Below the pieces are notes generated by a model. It was not told the DNA's origin and did not search any database. It was given only the letters and a program-made list of their open reading frames with translations. From NCBI RefSeq assembly GCF_014698835.1, contig NZ_JACJTU010000010.1, forward strand, positions 1-64,000: DNA of 64,000 nucleotides, written 5' to 3'. Positions within the stretch are counted from its first letter, which is position 1; every line of letters begins with the position of its first letter. This document shows positions 1-9,499 of this stretch, piece by piece. The position numbers were made by a program, and so were the translations under genes. This stretch comes from Nostoc paludosum FACHB-159 (lineage in GTDB: Bacteria; Cyanobacteriota; Cyanobacteriia; Cyanobacteriales; Nostocaceae).

Positions 1-503
1 GATCTGTAAATGCTGGGGTCATGCTTAATAACTGCTGAAATGCTTATCCTATATACATTTTCGCAGTTTTTGACCCCTTTTTTTTATATCTTTGTGAGAA
101 ATCCGGGTTTTGCCAAGGAAGCCACCCAAACAGTGCTGAGTAAAAATTAAAATTATATCTACTATGCATCAAATTATGTATGAGTAGTAAGTGCTGAGTG
201 GGAAGATTGATAAATACTACTTCTTACTTATTACTTCTTACTCAGCACTCTTTAACTACTTCCAGAAAAGCTAGTTGTTCCAGAGGACACTGTTAGTCTT
301 AATATCGTTCGGTCAATACTAACAGCAAGTTTAAATTTGTCAATAACTAACATCTTACGATTTACGCATTTGTCTACTATGAACTATTTACTTAGCTCAA
401 GTAAATATATACATTACCCTCTAGTTACCTTGCTTGGTGTATTTGCCGTTTCTACAAACAGTGCCTCCTTGGACGAACAACAATATCACTAACTCCAAAA
501 ACC
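1..503. other. Intergenic region downstream of fdxB, no gene seen
   Basis: No open frame of convincing composition was found. The stretch is AT-rich. It contains a GTGCTGAGT / ACTCAGCAC inverted pair (about 191-199 and 239-247) around a TACTTCTTACT-like tandem tract, and a further GTGCTGAGT copy near 132. These look like the short repeats found in other spacers of this window. The inverted pair lies about 250 bases beyond the fdxB stop codon, so it is not an obvious terminator for that gene. Confidence 0.5.
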
Positions 504-797
504 TTAATTGTTTAATGCAACATGGGTGTAGCAATTCTTGGGACAAATCCGCGAACAAGCTTCACAACCAATACAGTTTTCTGGATTACTAACTGCCATT
601 ACTTTACGTTCAATTTCTTCATCATCTTCGTCTTCTACAAATTCCCCTTCTTCGTTGAGTGCCTTCAAACCTAGTACATTGTACCCGCATACTTTAATAC
701 ATCTGCCACAGCCGATACATTTATCTTTGTCAATTTCTTGAGCAAATTTCGGTGTCCATGTTTTACCACCAAAAGTCAAACCTGTTAGTTGTGCCAT
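504..797 (-). CDS. fdxB: Nif-type ferredoxin III (FdxB), 2x[4Fe-4S]
   Basis: A small soluble electron carrier of the FdxB family, which is associated with nitrogen-fixation genes; the exact partner is not shown by the sequence. The 97 residues hold two cluster-binding sets: Cys27, 30, 33, 37 ([11 protein letters not shown]) and Cys75, 78, 81, 85 ([11 protein letters not shown]). They are separated by a very acidic linker (about 49-63), and the N-terminus [11 protein letters not shown] is typical of the family. The ATG at 797 follows a GAGGA ribosome-binding sequence at a normal distance. The gene is divergent from a PatB/CnfR-type nif regulator, and that neighbourhood supports the nitrogen-fixation assignment. 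No nif structural genes lie inside the window. Confidence 0.92.
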   Translation of the reverse strand: MAQLTGLTFGGKTWTPKFAQEIDKDKCIGCGRCIKVCGYNVLGLKALNEEGEFVEDEDDEEIERKVMAVSNPENCIGCEACSRICPKNCYTHVALNN

Positions 798-1852
798 GAA
801 TAAATCCTCAGCAATTTTGCCTTACAAACTGTTTCTACTTTAATCATTATATTATCCTAATATTTTCTCTTTTTGATATTCAATAATTAATTTTTTGTCA
901 TCAAAATTCGATGACTTTAAACTAGAATTTCCATCATTTGTGAATTGAGATTTTATAGATGAAATTTATTGCTAACAATTATCATCCATTAAGGGTACAC
1001 AACTGTACGCCACTACTAAAGGAAACTGATAAATAGCTAGTATTTATAATCAATAGAACTCAACGTGATGATATTATTTTTCAAATATTTTGATTTTTAA
1101 GCGCATAAATATATACAAAAAGTATCTGTATATACCAAAAATAATGTTTATTAATAACATTACTATATGTGCAATATGTATTTTTGAAAGCAACAATTTA
1201 CGATTTAGTTTCTATTTAAAAATCTAGATAAATGCTGACAAATAAAATATTATTGTTTGTACCTGAGTTCACTCAATGAAACAGAGTTAATTGTAAAAGA
1301 AGTGTAATTTTTGTGGCAGAATCCAATCAGGTATTAAATATTAAAATTATTAATAAATCAAATCGCAGGAAATTGTCATAAAGTTAAATGTTGGCTCAAA
1401 ATACTTTGGGTAAGTTTTCACGGTTAAAGCTGAAATGTTCAGTCAGTACATATTTAAATAAATGTTAAGAATTTTTCCTAAGCTCATTACGAACAACTTA
1501 ATTATTTAATTTATGAAATGTATATTTAATAAAGAAGTAATATTAGGCTCGGTTTCAAAGCTTTAAATAGCTTTCAAGTTGGATGCAAAGTCAAGCATAT
1601 GGATGTGGGGAGTTAGTGAAAGTAGAATGCATCCAAGTTACATATTCTCTGGTTAAGTTTGTCATTAGTCATTGATTGTTAGTCATTGGTCGTAAATGAC
1701 AACCAGATAAAGTGAATATGTGTCTTAGCTGAGGGTGAGAAAAGATTATTCTCTCCAGAAAGATAATGTGGTAGCGAGTGATGAATAAACAGGACTCATC
1801 CAGGGGAGACCTGAGCCAGACATCTCAACGATTAGAGTGGGAAGAGAGCCAG
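798..1852. other. Long AT-rich divergent spacer between fdxB and cnfR
   Basis: About 1 kb without a credible gene. It must hold the promoters of both divergent nitrogen-fixation genes. It contains one perfect GTA-N8-TAC palindrome (annotated separately) and a cluster of GTCATTAG/GTCATTGA short repeats around 1660-1700. Composition is strongly AT-rich, unlike the flanking genes. Confidence 0.6.
1122..1135 (+). promoter_or_regulatory. Candidate NtcA-binding site, GTA-N8-TAC
   Basis: The bases read GTA, eight bases, TAC, the consensus for the cyanobacterial nitrogen regulator NtcA. A TAN3T box (TAACAT, 1155-1160) starts 19 bases after the site and another (TACTAT, 1161-1166) starts 25 bases after, which brackets the usual spacing of about 22. 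That orientation would drive transcription towards cnfR, with a leader of roughly 600 bases. The site is palindromic, but no matching -10 was seen on the fdxB side. A chance match in AT-rich DNA is possible. Confidence 0.4.
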
Positions 1853-3442
1853 ATGCCTTATACAATTCCTAACAAAAGTTGCGTTGGATGTGATAATTGC
1901 CGCCCCCAATGTCCTACGGGTGCAATCAAAATAGAAGATAATGAATATTGGATCGATCCTTGTCTTTGTAACAATTGTGAGGGTTATTATCCAGAGCCAC
2001 AATGTGTAATTGCTTGCCCAACTAATTCTCCCATTCCTTGGCAGGCGAAAAAGGGGAGATGCAAAGTTGAGCCGAGAGATGCTACCAGTTTAGACTTGTT
2101 TTCTAACGGAAAGAATAATCCATTTGCTTCAGCGATCGCTATTTGGGAAGCTTGCAATGTACTGGCGCAGCGCACATCCTTAAATTGGGAAACCGACGAA
2201 GAAGGTTACTTATGTTATAAGAGACAAGTCAACCAAGGTAAAGGAGCGATCGCTTTTCACATCCAAGATCCATTTAAGGTAAACGATAAGGCAACAGATT
2301 TAACTGCAATTGAGGGATTGGATATTAGAGCCGCTTGCATACATCTCATTTTTGCGGCTTACGCCACAGCTTTAGATCGGCCTTGGGAACAAGAATTTGC
2401 GATCGATGAGCGCCAAATCGAAAAATATTTGGGGATGGAGAAACGCAAAGACTTAAACAAAGCTGCCAAGCTAGCTTTAATGAAAAATCTTGTCCAGCAA
2501 GCTTGCTCGTTGATTATCTCCATCAACTGGCCCCAACAAGGCCGAGTTAACGGATTTTCTGTCACACAAACCCGTTTATGGCACTTAGTGGACATTCAGC
2601 AACACTTTCAAGAAGACGCTCTCGGATGCAAGTATCTGATTGGGCTAACTTTTAAAGTCAAAGCCGGTATTTGGGCGCAATATTTCTTAAACAAACAAGC
2701 ATGTAAAGAGCGAACCGCCTTCTATCAATATGGCAGTCTTCCCAAAACCCTGCTAACCACAGTTATGAGTATTTGGCAGCAACATGAAGGAGCAGTCCGA
2801 CTCATGTTGTGGTTATTGTTCAAAACCAAAATGGGCAAAGAACAACGCATCACTGTTCCTACTTTGCTGCGTATTGCTTACGGTGAAGAAAAAGTCGGCG
2901 TTGCATCAAGACAACGCGAAGAACGCAAACGCCTACTACGAACTTTTGAAAGCGATTTGGAAATTCTCAATCATTATGGAATGAAACCAATCTTCGATCC
3001 AGTTACCTACCCACCAGAAATTCAACCTTTGTGGGCCAAGTTAATGGATATTCCCGAGGATCCAGATGAAGCATTAGAATTTTGGACTAATGACGGCGGT
3101 GCCGAAACTCGCCTCACAGATACAGGCCCTCGTGGTAAGTGGAATCTGCTAATGAATGCGCGGATTTTGGCTTTTGAACTACCCCCAGAATGGGAACAAC
3201 AAATCTCAGAATCACACAAAAAGCAGCGGCGAACTGTTAAAAATAAAAGAAAGTCTGTAACCACAGGCGATTTGCTGGGCGAACAAATTTTGGAAGCGCG
3301 AAAAAATTTGAACCTTTCCCAAAGAGAATTAGCCAAGCTTACAGGTAAAAGCCAAAGCTGGATTCGAGATATTGAAAATGGTCGTTTAAAAGCCAAATTA
3401 GAAGACCAAGCACTATTGCGAAAAGTCTTGAATATGGTTTAA
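1853..3442 (+). CDS. cnfR: PatB/CnfR-type nif transcriptional regulator (ferredoxin domain plus HTH)
   Basis: Master activator of nif genes in cyanobacteria, acting in the cytoplasm and proposed to sense oxygen or redox state through its iron-sulfur clusters. The N-terminus is a ferredoxin-like domain: Cys10, 13, 16, 20 (CVGCDNCRPQC), then Cys37, 39, 42, 51 and 55. A long central region follows with no recognised fold. A C-terminal XRE-type helix-turn-helix occupies about residues 475-529 (LSQRELAKLTGKSQSWIRDIE). The frame is open from a GTG at 1778, but the ATG at 1853 begins MPYTIPNK directly before the ferredoxin domain and has a purine-rich GAAGAGAG just upstream, giving 529 residues. The 25-residue upstream extension is possible but less likely. 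It is divergent from fdxB. PatB and CnfR are two names for the same family. Confidence 0.9.
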   Translation: MPYTIPNKSCVGCDNCRPQCPTGAIKIEDNEYWIDPCLCNNCEGYYPEPQCVIACPTNSPIPWQAKKGRCKVEPRDATSLDLFSNGKNNPFASAIAIWEACNVLAQRTSLNWETDEEGYLCYKRQVNQGKGAIAFHIQDPFKVNDKATDLTAIEGLDIRAACIHLIFAAYATALDRPWEQEFAIDERQIEKYLGMEKRKDLNKAAKLALMKNLVQQACSLIISINWPQQGRVNGFSVTQTRLWHLVDIQQHFQEDALGCKYLIGLTFKVKAGIWAQYFLNKQACKERTAFYQYGSLPKTLLTTVMSIWQQHEGAVRLMLWLLFKTKMGKEQRITVPTLLRIAYGEEKVGVASRQREERKRLLRTFESDLEILNHYGMKPIFDPVTYPPEIQPLWAKLMDIPEDPDEALEFWTNDGGAETRLTDTGPRGKWNLLMNARILAFELPPEWEQQISESHKKQRRTVKNKRKSVTTGDLLGEQILEARKNLNLSQRELAKLTGKSQSWIRDIENGRLKAKLEDQALLRKVLNMV

Positions 3443-3499
3443 GAAGAATTCAGAACTCAGGAGTCAGAATTCAGAATGAGTTACAACCAAAACTCTTGT

Positions 3500-3523
3500 A
3501 GAGACGTAAAATTTTACGTCTCT
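3500..3523. repeat. Perfect 24-bp palindrome, possible bidirectional terminator
   Basis: The half-site AGAGACGTAAAA is followed at once by its exact complement. It sits between the convergent cnfR and Suc_Fer-like genes, so it could end transcription from both sides. Similar AGAGACG... palindromes occur elsewhere in the window (near 18530), which suggests a dispersed repeat. It is flanked by GAATTCAGAA and GAATTCTGAATTCTG short repeats. Confidence 0.5.
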
Positions 3524-3601
3524 AAATCAACAATTCGTACTTTGTAAGATAGTAGCGAGTCTAAATCTCACACTAATTGCATTCTGAATTCTGAATTCTG
3601 T

Positions 3602-4579
3602 TTATGCACTATAAGTCATTACCTTACTAGAAGTCAGCCAAGCATTAGCTACAGTATACTTAGTAATCACTGACTCTTGTGCAGCATTGCATGAACTTTT
3701 AAGTTTTTGAGTCTTGGTTGTATCTTTGATAAGTTTCGCCTGGTAAACGTAGAGAGAACCAGAAGTATTTTCAAAACTTAGCTCGCCTAGAATCGTATTA
3801 TTGTCTAAACTTTGTTCTAAGATTTTGCCTGCAACTTTGTAGTTAAACCAATCCCATCCTTCACTGAGGATTAGTTTTTTTTCCAAACTTTGAAGTGCGG
3901 GAGGCAAAATTCCCCAACCTCGATAAACTTTATTCAAGCATTGAATATCGCCAGTACGAGTCAAAATCGATTTGAATGAATCTAGATCGACATTGCCGTA
4001 ATATCTTCCATCTGGCAAGTCTATAATTGTTGGCGCAAATCGATGTCCACCAAAATGCGATGATTTCCAAATCCGCACATTGTCTAAATCCAAATTTGAA
4101 ATAGTCGCTGTAGCATGAAAATAAAAGGGATTTCCGTATCTCGCACAGCACTTATCATGGCTACCGTGGGTACATACTAAAATATCTCTAGTTGCACTAG
4201 CTTCAACTTCAGAATTGGAGCCGATACCCCATAACCATTTTTGCACCACTGGTGCTACCTGATCAATATTAGGTAGTATAAATTCTTGTTTATGATATCC
4301 ATTATTCAACCCCTCTTTCTTTTGATAAATCAAAAGTGTAGTTTGGTTGACTTTATGTGATAAATCATTAGCAATTAAGAGGAATCTAATCGGTAGTTTA
4401 GCACGTTTGACTTCCTCTATTAAAATCCTCAAATTCTCAGCCACCCATTTAGAATTAAAAGCTTCTGATGTCCAAGGCGGAGGGCACTCAACTAAAATAT
4501 AAGTTTGGTAATTGGTGGCGCTACCAATAATATCTTCCCCTGCTTGCCGTGAATAATCAGAACAAAAAAAGGTATTCAT
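3602..4579 (-). CDS. Sucrase/ferredoxin-like (Suc_Fer) family protein
   Basis: Member of the Suc_Fer-like family, a thioredoxin-like fold that in related proteins holds a [2Fe-2S] cluster; the cellular role in cyanobacteria is unknown. Of 325 residues, the N-terminus (SDYSRQAGEDIIGSA, then LVECPPPW) matches the family start. The core carries the cysteine cluster CTHGSHDKCCARYG (about residues 154-167), followed by WKSSHFGGHRFAPT and LPDGRYYG, which are hallmark segments. A conserved GWG-containing region follows near 240. It is a single gene, convergent with cnfR. It could supply electrons, but no partner gene is adjacent, so this is only inference. Confidence 0.85.
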   Translation of the reverse strand: MNTFFCSDYSRQAGEDIIGSATNYQTYILVECPPPWTSEAFNSKWVAENLRILIEEVKRAKLPIRFLLIANDLSHKVNQTTLLIYQKKEGLNNGYHKQEFILPNIDQVAPVVQKWLWGIGSNSEVEASATRDILVCTHGSHDKCCARYGNPFYFHATATISNLDLDNVRIWKSSHFGGHRFAPTIIDLPDGRYYGNVDLDSFKSILTRTGDIQCLNKVYRGWGILPPALQSLEKKLILSEGWDWFNYKVAGKILEQSLDNNTILGELSFENTSGSLYVYQAKLIKDTTKTQKLKSSCNAAQESVITKYTVANAWLTSSKVMTYSA

Positions 4580-5537
4580 CTAACTATACTCATTAATGTA
4601 TTTTATGGACAAAATGTGTTGGTCACTACAGTTGTGTTCTTCGCTACAATATCCTTGATTCAAGGAAATAAAAAAGAACAATACGCATTTCCCAGTTACA
4701 ACTAGGTAGCCACTTCATAACATCATCGTTGATTAATATGGTGGCAATTAATCAATTCTCCACAATAGAGATAAACAGTGTCAAGAGACATTTTTCCGTA
4801 GCAGCAGCATTAATTTTGTATTTAGTTTTATTGTTATTTGGTATTTCATAAATTTTCCCTTACTGAAACTGGGCTTTTGTAAACTTAATTTTTTCTAGCA
4901 AAATCAAATATTTTTATGTATCTATCTAGGTATACATATTGCAAATTATTCTCAATATTTGTAGAAAAATAAAAGTAATTAGCCTTGGATTAGTCAGCCG
5001 ACTGGGAGCGATACATTCGCTAGCCTTGCCCAACCTAAGATATCACCCGCTTTTTCTATTTCAAAGCGAGCAAAACCCTTACCCCACAAGAACATTCCTA
5101 GATTTAGCAATGCCAAATAGTTAATTGAGCTGTAAATGCTCTAGTAACCTGCACTACATCCGCGATATGTTAACGATTGACACTAGTGACTGGTTATTTA
5201 GCAGCATCACTAATATCAGCATTAACAAACCTAGTATTTACCCTGTTACCCGATTTAGTTTCCTGAAAATCACATGAGGATTTGATTTTAGGTATATGCC
5301 TTGACTGTAACTGAAGTCAATAATAAATGCAAGTACTTGACAATTATTATATTTTCTTTACAGTTTTTTGTCTCCAAGAGCTTGGTTAAATTAGTGTAAA
5401 TAGGCATTTCATCGTAGGAGGTGTTACTAGAACCTTTTTAGATAATAGATAATTTTTCTCAATTGTGACAACTGTCTTGAGGGCGCATAATTGTCCCTAG
5501 CAACTTTAACTAATGACTAATTCCAAGATTTGTAGCT
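4580..5537. other. Intergenic region, no supported gene
   Basis: Nearly 1 kb between divergent genes. A 61-codon frame at 4939-5124 has no ribosome-binding site and no recognisable family, and I do not call it. The sequence is AT-rich with no strong hairpin. A GTAGGAGGTG tract near 5413 is purine-rich but precedes no good start codon. Confidence 0.45.
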
Positions 5538-6290
5538 ATGGCGATCGCATACTTCTACTTTCATGCAGAATTGAATCATTTTTTACCACGGCATCAAAAA
5601 CAAGTAAAAATTTCCCATTCTTTTGAGGAGACAGCCTCGATTAAGGACACCATCGAGTCGTTGGGCGTTCCTCATCCAGAAGTTGATTTTATAAAAGTTA
5701 ATGATGAATATGTAGATTTTTCTTACATCGTTGCGGATGGAGATATTGTCAACGTTTATCCAATTTCTAGTAGGAGTGATATTATACCAAGTGTTTATTT
5801 GTTACCAGAACCACTGAGTAATATTCGTTTTGTTTTAGATATTCATTTAGGTAAACTAGCAACATCTCTAAGACTTTTAGGCTTTGATACTTTATACCGC
5901 AATGATTACGAGGATGAGGAATTAGCAAAGATATCTTACAACCAAACACGGATTCTCTTAACTCGTGATAAGGGATTATTAATGCGTAGTTTGGTCAGGT
6001 ATGGGTATTATGTGAGAAATACTAACCCCGAAAAACAAATCTTGGAAGTATTGCAGCGCTTCGACTTATTTAAATTAGTTTCGCCATTTAAAAGGTGTTT
6101 GCGCTGCAATGGATTATTAGAATCTGTAGATAAGCAATCGATTATTGAACAAATACCAGAAAATGTCCGATCGCAGGTTGAGGAATTCCAGCGCTGCCAA
6201 AGTTGCGATCGCATTTATTGGAAAGGTTCACATTATGAACGATTGCAGCAGTTTATTGATGGAGTACTTGACTCAAAAACAGATGAGTAA
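5538..6290 (+). CDS. Mut7-C RNase domain protein with ubiquitin-like N-terminus
   Basis: The protein has the two-part architecture of the bacterial Mut7-C family. A beta-grasp, ubiquitin-like segment (about 1-80, ending ADGDIVNVYP) is followed by a PIN-fold Mut7-C nuclease-like domain (about 95-245). Visible features are FVLDIHLGKLATSLRLLGFDT with acidic residues, LLTRDKGLLMR, and a zinc-ribbon of two cysteine pairs, CLRCNG (near 195) and CQSCDR (near 226), ending in W-GSHYERL. These match the family consensus. The fusion suggests an RNA-processing or sulfur-transfer-linked role, but no substrate is known. The ATG overlaps a HIP1 octamer (GCGATCGC) immediately after the start. Nothing indicates an operon. 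Confidence 0.85.
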   Translation: MAIAYFYFHAELNHFLPRHQKQVKISHSFEETASIKDTIESLGVPHPEVDFIKVNDEYVDFSYIVADGDIVNVYPISSRSDIIPSVYLLPEPLSNIRFVLDIHLGKLATSLRLLGFDTLYRNDYEDEELAKISYNQTRILLTRDKGLLMRSLVRYGYYVRNTNPEKQILEVLQRFDLFKLVSPFKRCLRCNGLLESVDKQSIIEQIPENVRSQVEEFQRCQSCDRIYWKGSHYERLQQFIDGVLDSKTDE

Positions 6291-6301
6291 GTCAGTAATT
6301 T

Positions 6302-6535
6302 TCATAATTCCAATGAGATACCACTTGCACCTGGAATATTGGCAGTAGCTCCAACATCTTTTGTAGTTCCCTGTTGGCGATTAAAATCATCACTAATGGG
6401 ATCTTCCTCGATATCTTTGCTAATTTCTTCTGGTTCAAGGGGAGTCGCCTCCTTACCTTCTTCTAGATTGAGAGAGCGAGGAGGTTCTTTAGCCTCAGAG
6501 AAATCGATGAGCGGTTTTGATTGTTCGGAAGTCAT
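6302..6535 (-). CDS. Small acidic, disordered hypothetical protein
   Basis: A 77-residue frame starting with ATG at 6535. It is rich in Glu, Asp, Pro and Ser (for example EEISKDIEEDPISDD), has no hydrophobic core or membrane segment, and is expected to be unfolded. It is convergent with the Mut7-C gene, 11 bases away, and divergent from the ROK kinase. Composition looks like a real small cyanobacterial protein rather than a shadow, because no gene lies opposite. I do not recognise a family and propose no function. Confidence 0.5.
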   Translation of the reverse strand: MTSEQSKPLIDFSEAKEPPRSLNLEEGKEATPLEPEEISKDIEEDPISDDFNRQQGTTKDVGATANIPGASGISLEL

Positions 6536-6647
6536 GAGTTGTTAATTTATACAGCTTTCTTTAGTGTTGAATTTACTTTGAGTGCAAACATCTTTCTTGA
6601 GAAAGAAACTGTATGTACTAATGATGTTAAAAGGAGTACAAAAAAGC

Positions 6648-7592
6648 ATGACAATTTTAGCTCTCGATTTTGGCGGAACGAAATTAGCAGCTGCATTAGT
6701 AAACATCGGTTCGAGAAAGTGGTTACGTTATGAACGCCGCCTGTCACCAGAGAATGCAAATGCGAACACTGATTTAGAAATAATGCGATCGCTGATTTAC
6801 TCTTTACTACAAGATACAAAACCAAGTGCGATCGGTGTTAGCTTTGGCGGCCCTGTAGATGCTTCCACGGGAACGGTGCGACTATCTCATCATGTCGCTG
6901 GCTGGGAAAATATTCCCCTCAAAAACCTATTGGAAGACGAGTTTGGTGTAAGTGTTGGTGTCGATAACGATGCTAACGTTGCTGCTTTAGGGGAACATCG
7001 CTTTGGTGCGGGACAGGGTTACGATAGCTTGTTTTATATAACTGTCAGCACCGGCGTGGGTGGTGGTTGGATACTCAACGGCCAGCCTTGGCGGGGTGTA
7101 GGTGGAATGGCTGGTGAAATTGGACACGTGGTTGTAGATCCTGCTGGGCCGATATGTTTGTGTGGGAAGCGGGGATGTGTGGAACGTTTGGCTTCGGGGC
7201 CTTATATGGCGCAAAACGCTAGGGAAGTTTTGAAAACCCGCAAAGGTGGGGAAATTTTGAGAGGTTTGGTAGACAATAATTTAGAGCTACTTACAGGACA
7301 GCTGTTAAGTGAAGCGGCGGCTGCTGGAGATGATGTGGCTAAAGAAATTCTGCACAAGGCTGCTTGGGCGCTGGGTGTGGGTATTGGGAATGTGGCGAAT
7401 TTGATGAATCCGCAGCGCTTTATATTGGGGGGTGGCGTGACGAAGGCGGGGGAGGATTTTTGGCGGGTGGTGCGACAGGTAGCGCGGGAGACGGCTTTAC
7501 CGGAAGTTGATTTTGAAGTTGTATCCGCGGCGTTGGGTGATGATGCACCGTTGTGGGGGGCTGTGGCTTTAGCAGAAATGGGGATGGCTTAA
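6648..7592 (+). CDS. ROK-family sugar kinase (glucokinase-like)
   Basis: Cytoplasmic ATP-dependent sugar kinase of the ROK family, probably acting on glucose or a related hexose or N-acetylhexosamine; the true substrate cannot be read from the sequence. The 314 residues contain the phosphate-1 loop LALDFGGTKLAAALV at the N-terminus, the catalytic GVDNDANVAALGE, the GTGVGGGWILNG loop, and the zinc-binding signature GPICLCGKRGCVE that defines ROK proteins. The ATG at 6648 is chosen because AAGGAG lies 11 bases upstream (6631-6636). The open frame extends 66 bases further upstream to 6582, but those codons are not family-like. It is a single gene. Confidence 0.88.
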   Translation: MTILALDFGGTKLAAALVNIGSRKWLRYERRLSPENANANTDLEIMRSLIYSLLQDTKPSAIGVSFGGPVDASTGTVRLSHHVAGWENIPLKNLLEDEFGVSVGVDNDANVAALGEHRFGAGQGYDSLFYITVSTGVGGGWILNGQPWRGVGGMAGEIGHVVVDPAGPICLCGKRGCVERLASGPYMAQNAREVLKTRKGGEILRGLVDNNLELLTGQLLSEAAAAGDDVAKEILHKAAWALGVGIGNVANLMNPQRFILGGGVTKAGEDFWRVVRQVARETALPEVDFEVVSAALGDDAPLWGAVALAEMGMA

Positions 7593-8002
7593 AAAGTTAA
7601 GAATGTGGTTTAAGTAAGTCAGTGTTGAAAATTGTCGTTATGACAAGGCAGAAGGCAGGCGGCAGGATAGCGCAGCGTAAAGCCTGCGGCATGGCTTCTC
7701 TAGGAGACGCTGCGCGTAGCTTGCTTCCCCGTAGGGGTACGCTTAGAGCGAGTCCGCGAGCGTCGGCAGGAGGAAAAAGCTTTTCAAGCAACTTTACTTT
7801 TCGTTATATATTTTGGTTTTTTTACACCATGTTACTTAAATTGAAAAATTACTAATCGTTTAACCTGACTATTATTGTTGAATTCCCTGGCGAAATTCTC
7901 TAAGCGCTTCCAAGGGAGACGACAACAACAGACAACGATTGAGGCAGGATAAATCTAATTCTGGTTGTTCACTCTCCCAGTTAGCAGTTACTTATTTATA
8001 TC
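7593..8002. repeat. Spacer with a dispersed Nostoc-type GC-rich repeat
   Basis: The convergent ROK and proB genes are separated by about 410 bases. Positions 7658-7778 hold a GC-rich stretch (AGCGCAGCGTAAAGCCTGCGG, GGAGACGCTGCGCGTAGC, CCCCGTAGGGG) built of nested inverted segments. It is clearly richer in G+C than its surroundings, and related words recur near 9275, 13850 and 36000. The frames that cross it on both strands are products of the repeat and are not called as genes. Confidence 0.6.
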
Positions 8003-9112
8003 TTAAGTCAAAACCAAATTATCCCGATGAATCACAGTTTCCGCGCCAGCGTAGCCTAAAATTGTGGAAATTTCTCGTGAATGATATCCGCGAATTTTTT
8101 GCAATTCATTGCTGTTATAATTCACAAGCCCTCTGGCAATTTCTTGACCATTAGTGTCACACAATTGCACTGCATCTTGTGTGTCAAACTCTCCTTCTAC
8201 TGATTTAATTCCAGCTGCTAATAATGATTTTCCAGCTAAAGAAATGGCAGCGATCGCACCTTCATCTAAATACAATTTTCCCGCAGGTACAAGTCCGTAA
8301 GCTATCCAACGTTTACGCGCAGAAGTTGGTTCCGGTTGCGGTTCAAAATGCGTTCCAATCAATTCACCTTGGAGAATTTTTTGTATATTATGAGGAAATC
8401 GTCCTTGGGTAATTACAGTCCGCACTCCAGCCGCGATCGCAATTCTGGCAGCTGAAATTTTTGTCACCATACCGCCGGTACCCCATTGAGAACCTTGGGA
8501 ACCTGTTTGTATTTGTAATTGAACTAGTTCTTGAATGCTACCAACTAAAGCGATGGGTCGCGCATCTGGTACGGAACGCGGATCGGCTGAGTAGAGGCGA
8601 TCGACATCGGTAAGTAAAAATAACCAATCGGCTTCTACTAAACTTGCAACCAAGGCTGAAAGTGTATCGTTGTCGCCAAATTTTAGCTCCTCTACTGCTA
8701 CGGTATCATTTTCATTTACTACGGGAATCACTCCCAATGCCAATAATTCTTGAAAAGTATTGTAAACGTTGAGATAGCGGCTACGCTGTACTAAGTCGCT
8801 GCGAGTTAATAATACTTGAGCGATCGGCTGCTGTAATGTATTAAATAAATCATCATAAACACGTATTAATCGCCCTTGACCAACTGCTGCTACAGCTTGT
8901 TTAAGAGCGATCGCTTTGGGACGTTCAGTTAAGCCTAACCGCGCACAACCCACCCCAACAGCACCAGAAGAAACCAAAATTACCCGATGTCCCTGGCGTT
9001 TTAAATGACACAGTGTCTCCGCCAAAGTGGCGATGGTAGAAAGTGCTAATTGTCCCGTTTCTGGTTGGGTGAGGCTGGAAGTACCGATTTTGACAACAAT
9101 CGTTAGTGGCAT
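8003..9112 (-). CDS. proB: Glutamate 5-kinase
   Basis: Catalyses the first step of proline synthesis, phosphorylating glutamate to gamma-glutamyl phosphate in the cytoplasm. The N-terminal amino-acid-kinase domain (about 1-260) shows [38 protein letters not shown] and the nucleotide-site [14 protein letters not shown]-terminal PUA domain (about 280-369) contains LYLDEGA and RGLVNYNS. The length of 369 residues is normal for the two-domain form. The ATG at 9112 is used; the codon just before it is TTG. No proA is nearby, so the gene stands alone, convergent with the ROK kinase. Confidence 0.96.
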   Translation of the reverse strand: MPLTIVVKIGTSSLTQPETGQLALSTIATLAETLCHLKRQGHRVILVSSGAVGVGCARLGLTERPKAIALKQAVAAVGQGRLIRVYDDLFNTLQQPIAQVLLTRSDLVQRSRYLNVYNTFQELLALGVIPVVNENDTVAVEELKFGDNDTLSALVASLVEADWLFLLTDVDRLYSADPRSVPDARPIALVGSIQELVQLQIQTGSQGSQWGTGGMVTKISAARIAIAAGVRTVITQGRFPHNIQKILQGELIGTHFEPQPEPTSARKRWIAYGLVPAGKLYLDEGAIAAISLAGKSLLAAGIKSVEGEFDTQDAVQLCDTNGQEIARGLVNYNSNELQKIRGYHSREISTILGYAGAETVIHRDNLVLT

Positions 9113-9499
9113 CAAAAAGTTAGGAGTTATTGAATTTTACATTTTAGATTTTAGATTTTAGATTTTTTCTTCGTCCAAAATCCAAAAACTAAAAAAAAAT
9201 ATCTGCATCTAATATCTAATACGTAATACCTAATTTCCAATGCCCTATGCCCTATGCCCCATACTTCTCTACGAGAGGCTGCGCCAACGGCTGCGCTCAG
9301 TACAAGTGCCCCATACCCAATTTGTAAAGCGCCAGGAGTTCTATAAGTGAACGCTGACGCTTTACGAGTTTATATTTATTTAGTATGCGCTAGAGTCTTA
9401 TTTAGCTGACTCCATGTTATTAATACTTATGATCCCCGATTTTTGGATTCTAGTAAGATTCCTTAATCATTTCTTTAGATTTATTTTCCTGACGATTTC
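9113..9499. repeat. Repeat-rich spacer between proB and the YqeG gene
   Basis: Contains ATTTTAGATTTTAGATTTT (about 9138-9165), a short CCCTATGCCCTATGCCCCAT heptamer array (9243-9262), and a GC-rich CTCTACGAGAGGCTGCGCC repeat word (9267-9285). An inverted pair, GTAAAGCG (9324-9331) and CGCTTTAC (9357-9364), could form a stem. No coding frame is supported. Confidence 0.5.

Noticed and set aside
4939..5124. 61-codon open frame in the spacer after the Suc_Fer gene
   Set aside because: No ribosome-binding site, no family likeness and no support from neighbours; probably chance.
7597..7855. Open frames on both strands over the GC-rich repeat
   Set aside because: Composition comes from the nested repeat, and the two frames overlap each other; not genes.
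9324..9364. Stem-loop with GTAAAGCG ends resembling a tRNA acceptor
   Set aside because: No cloverleaf, anticodon loop or TTCRANN sequence; just an inverted repeat.
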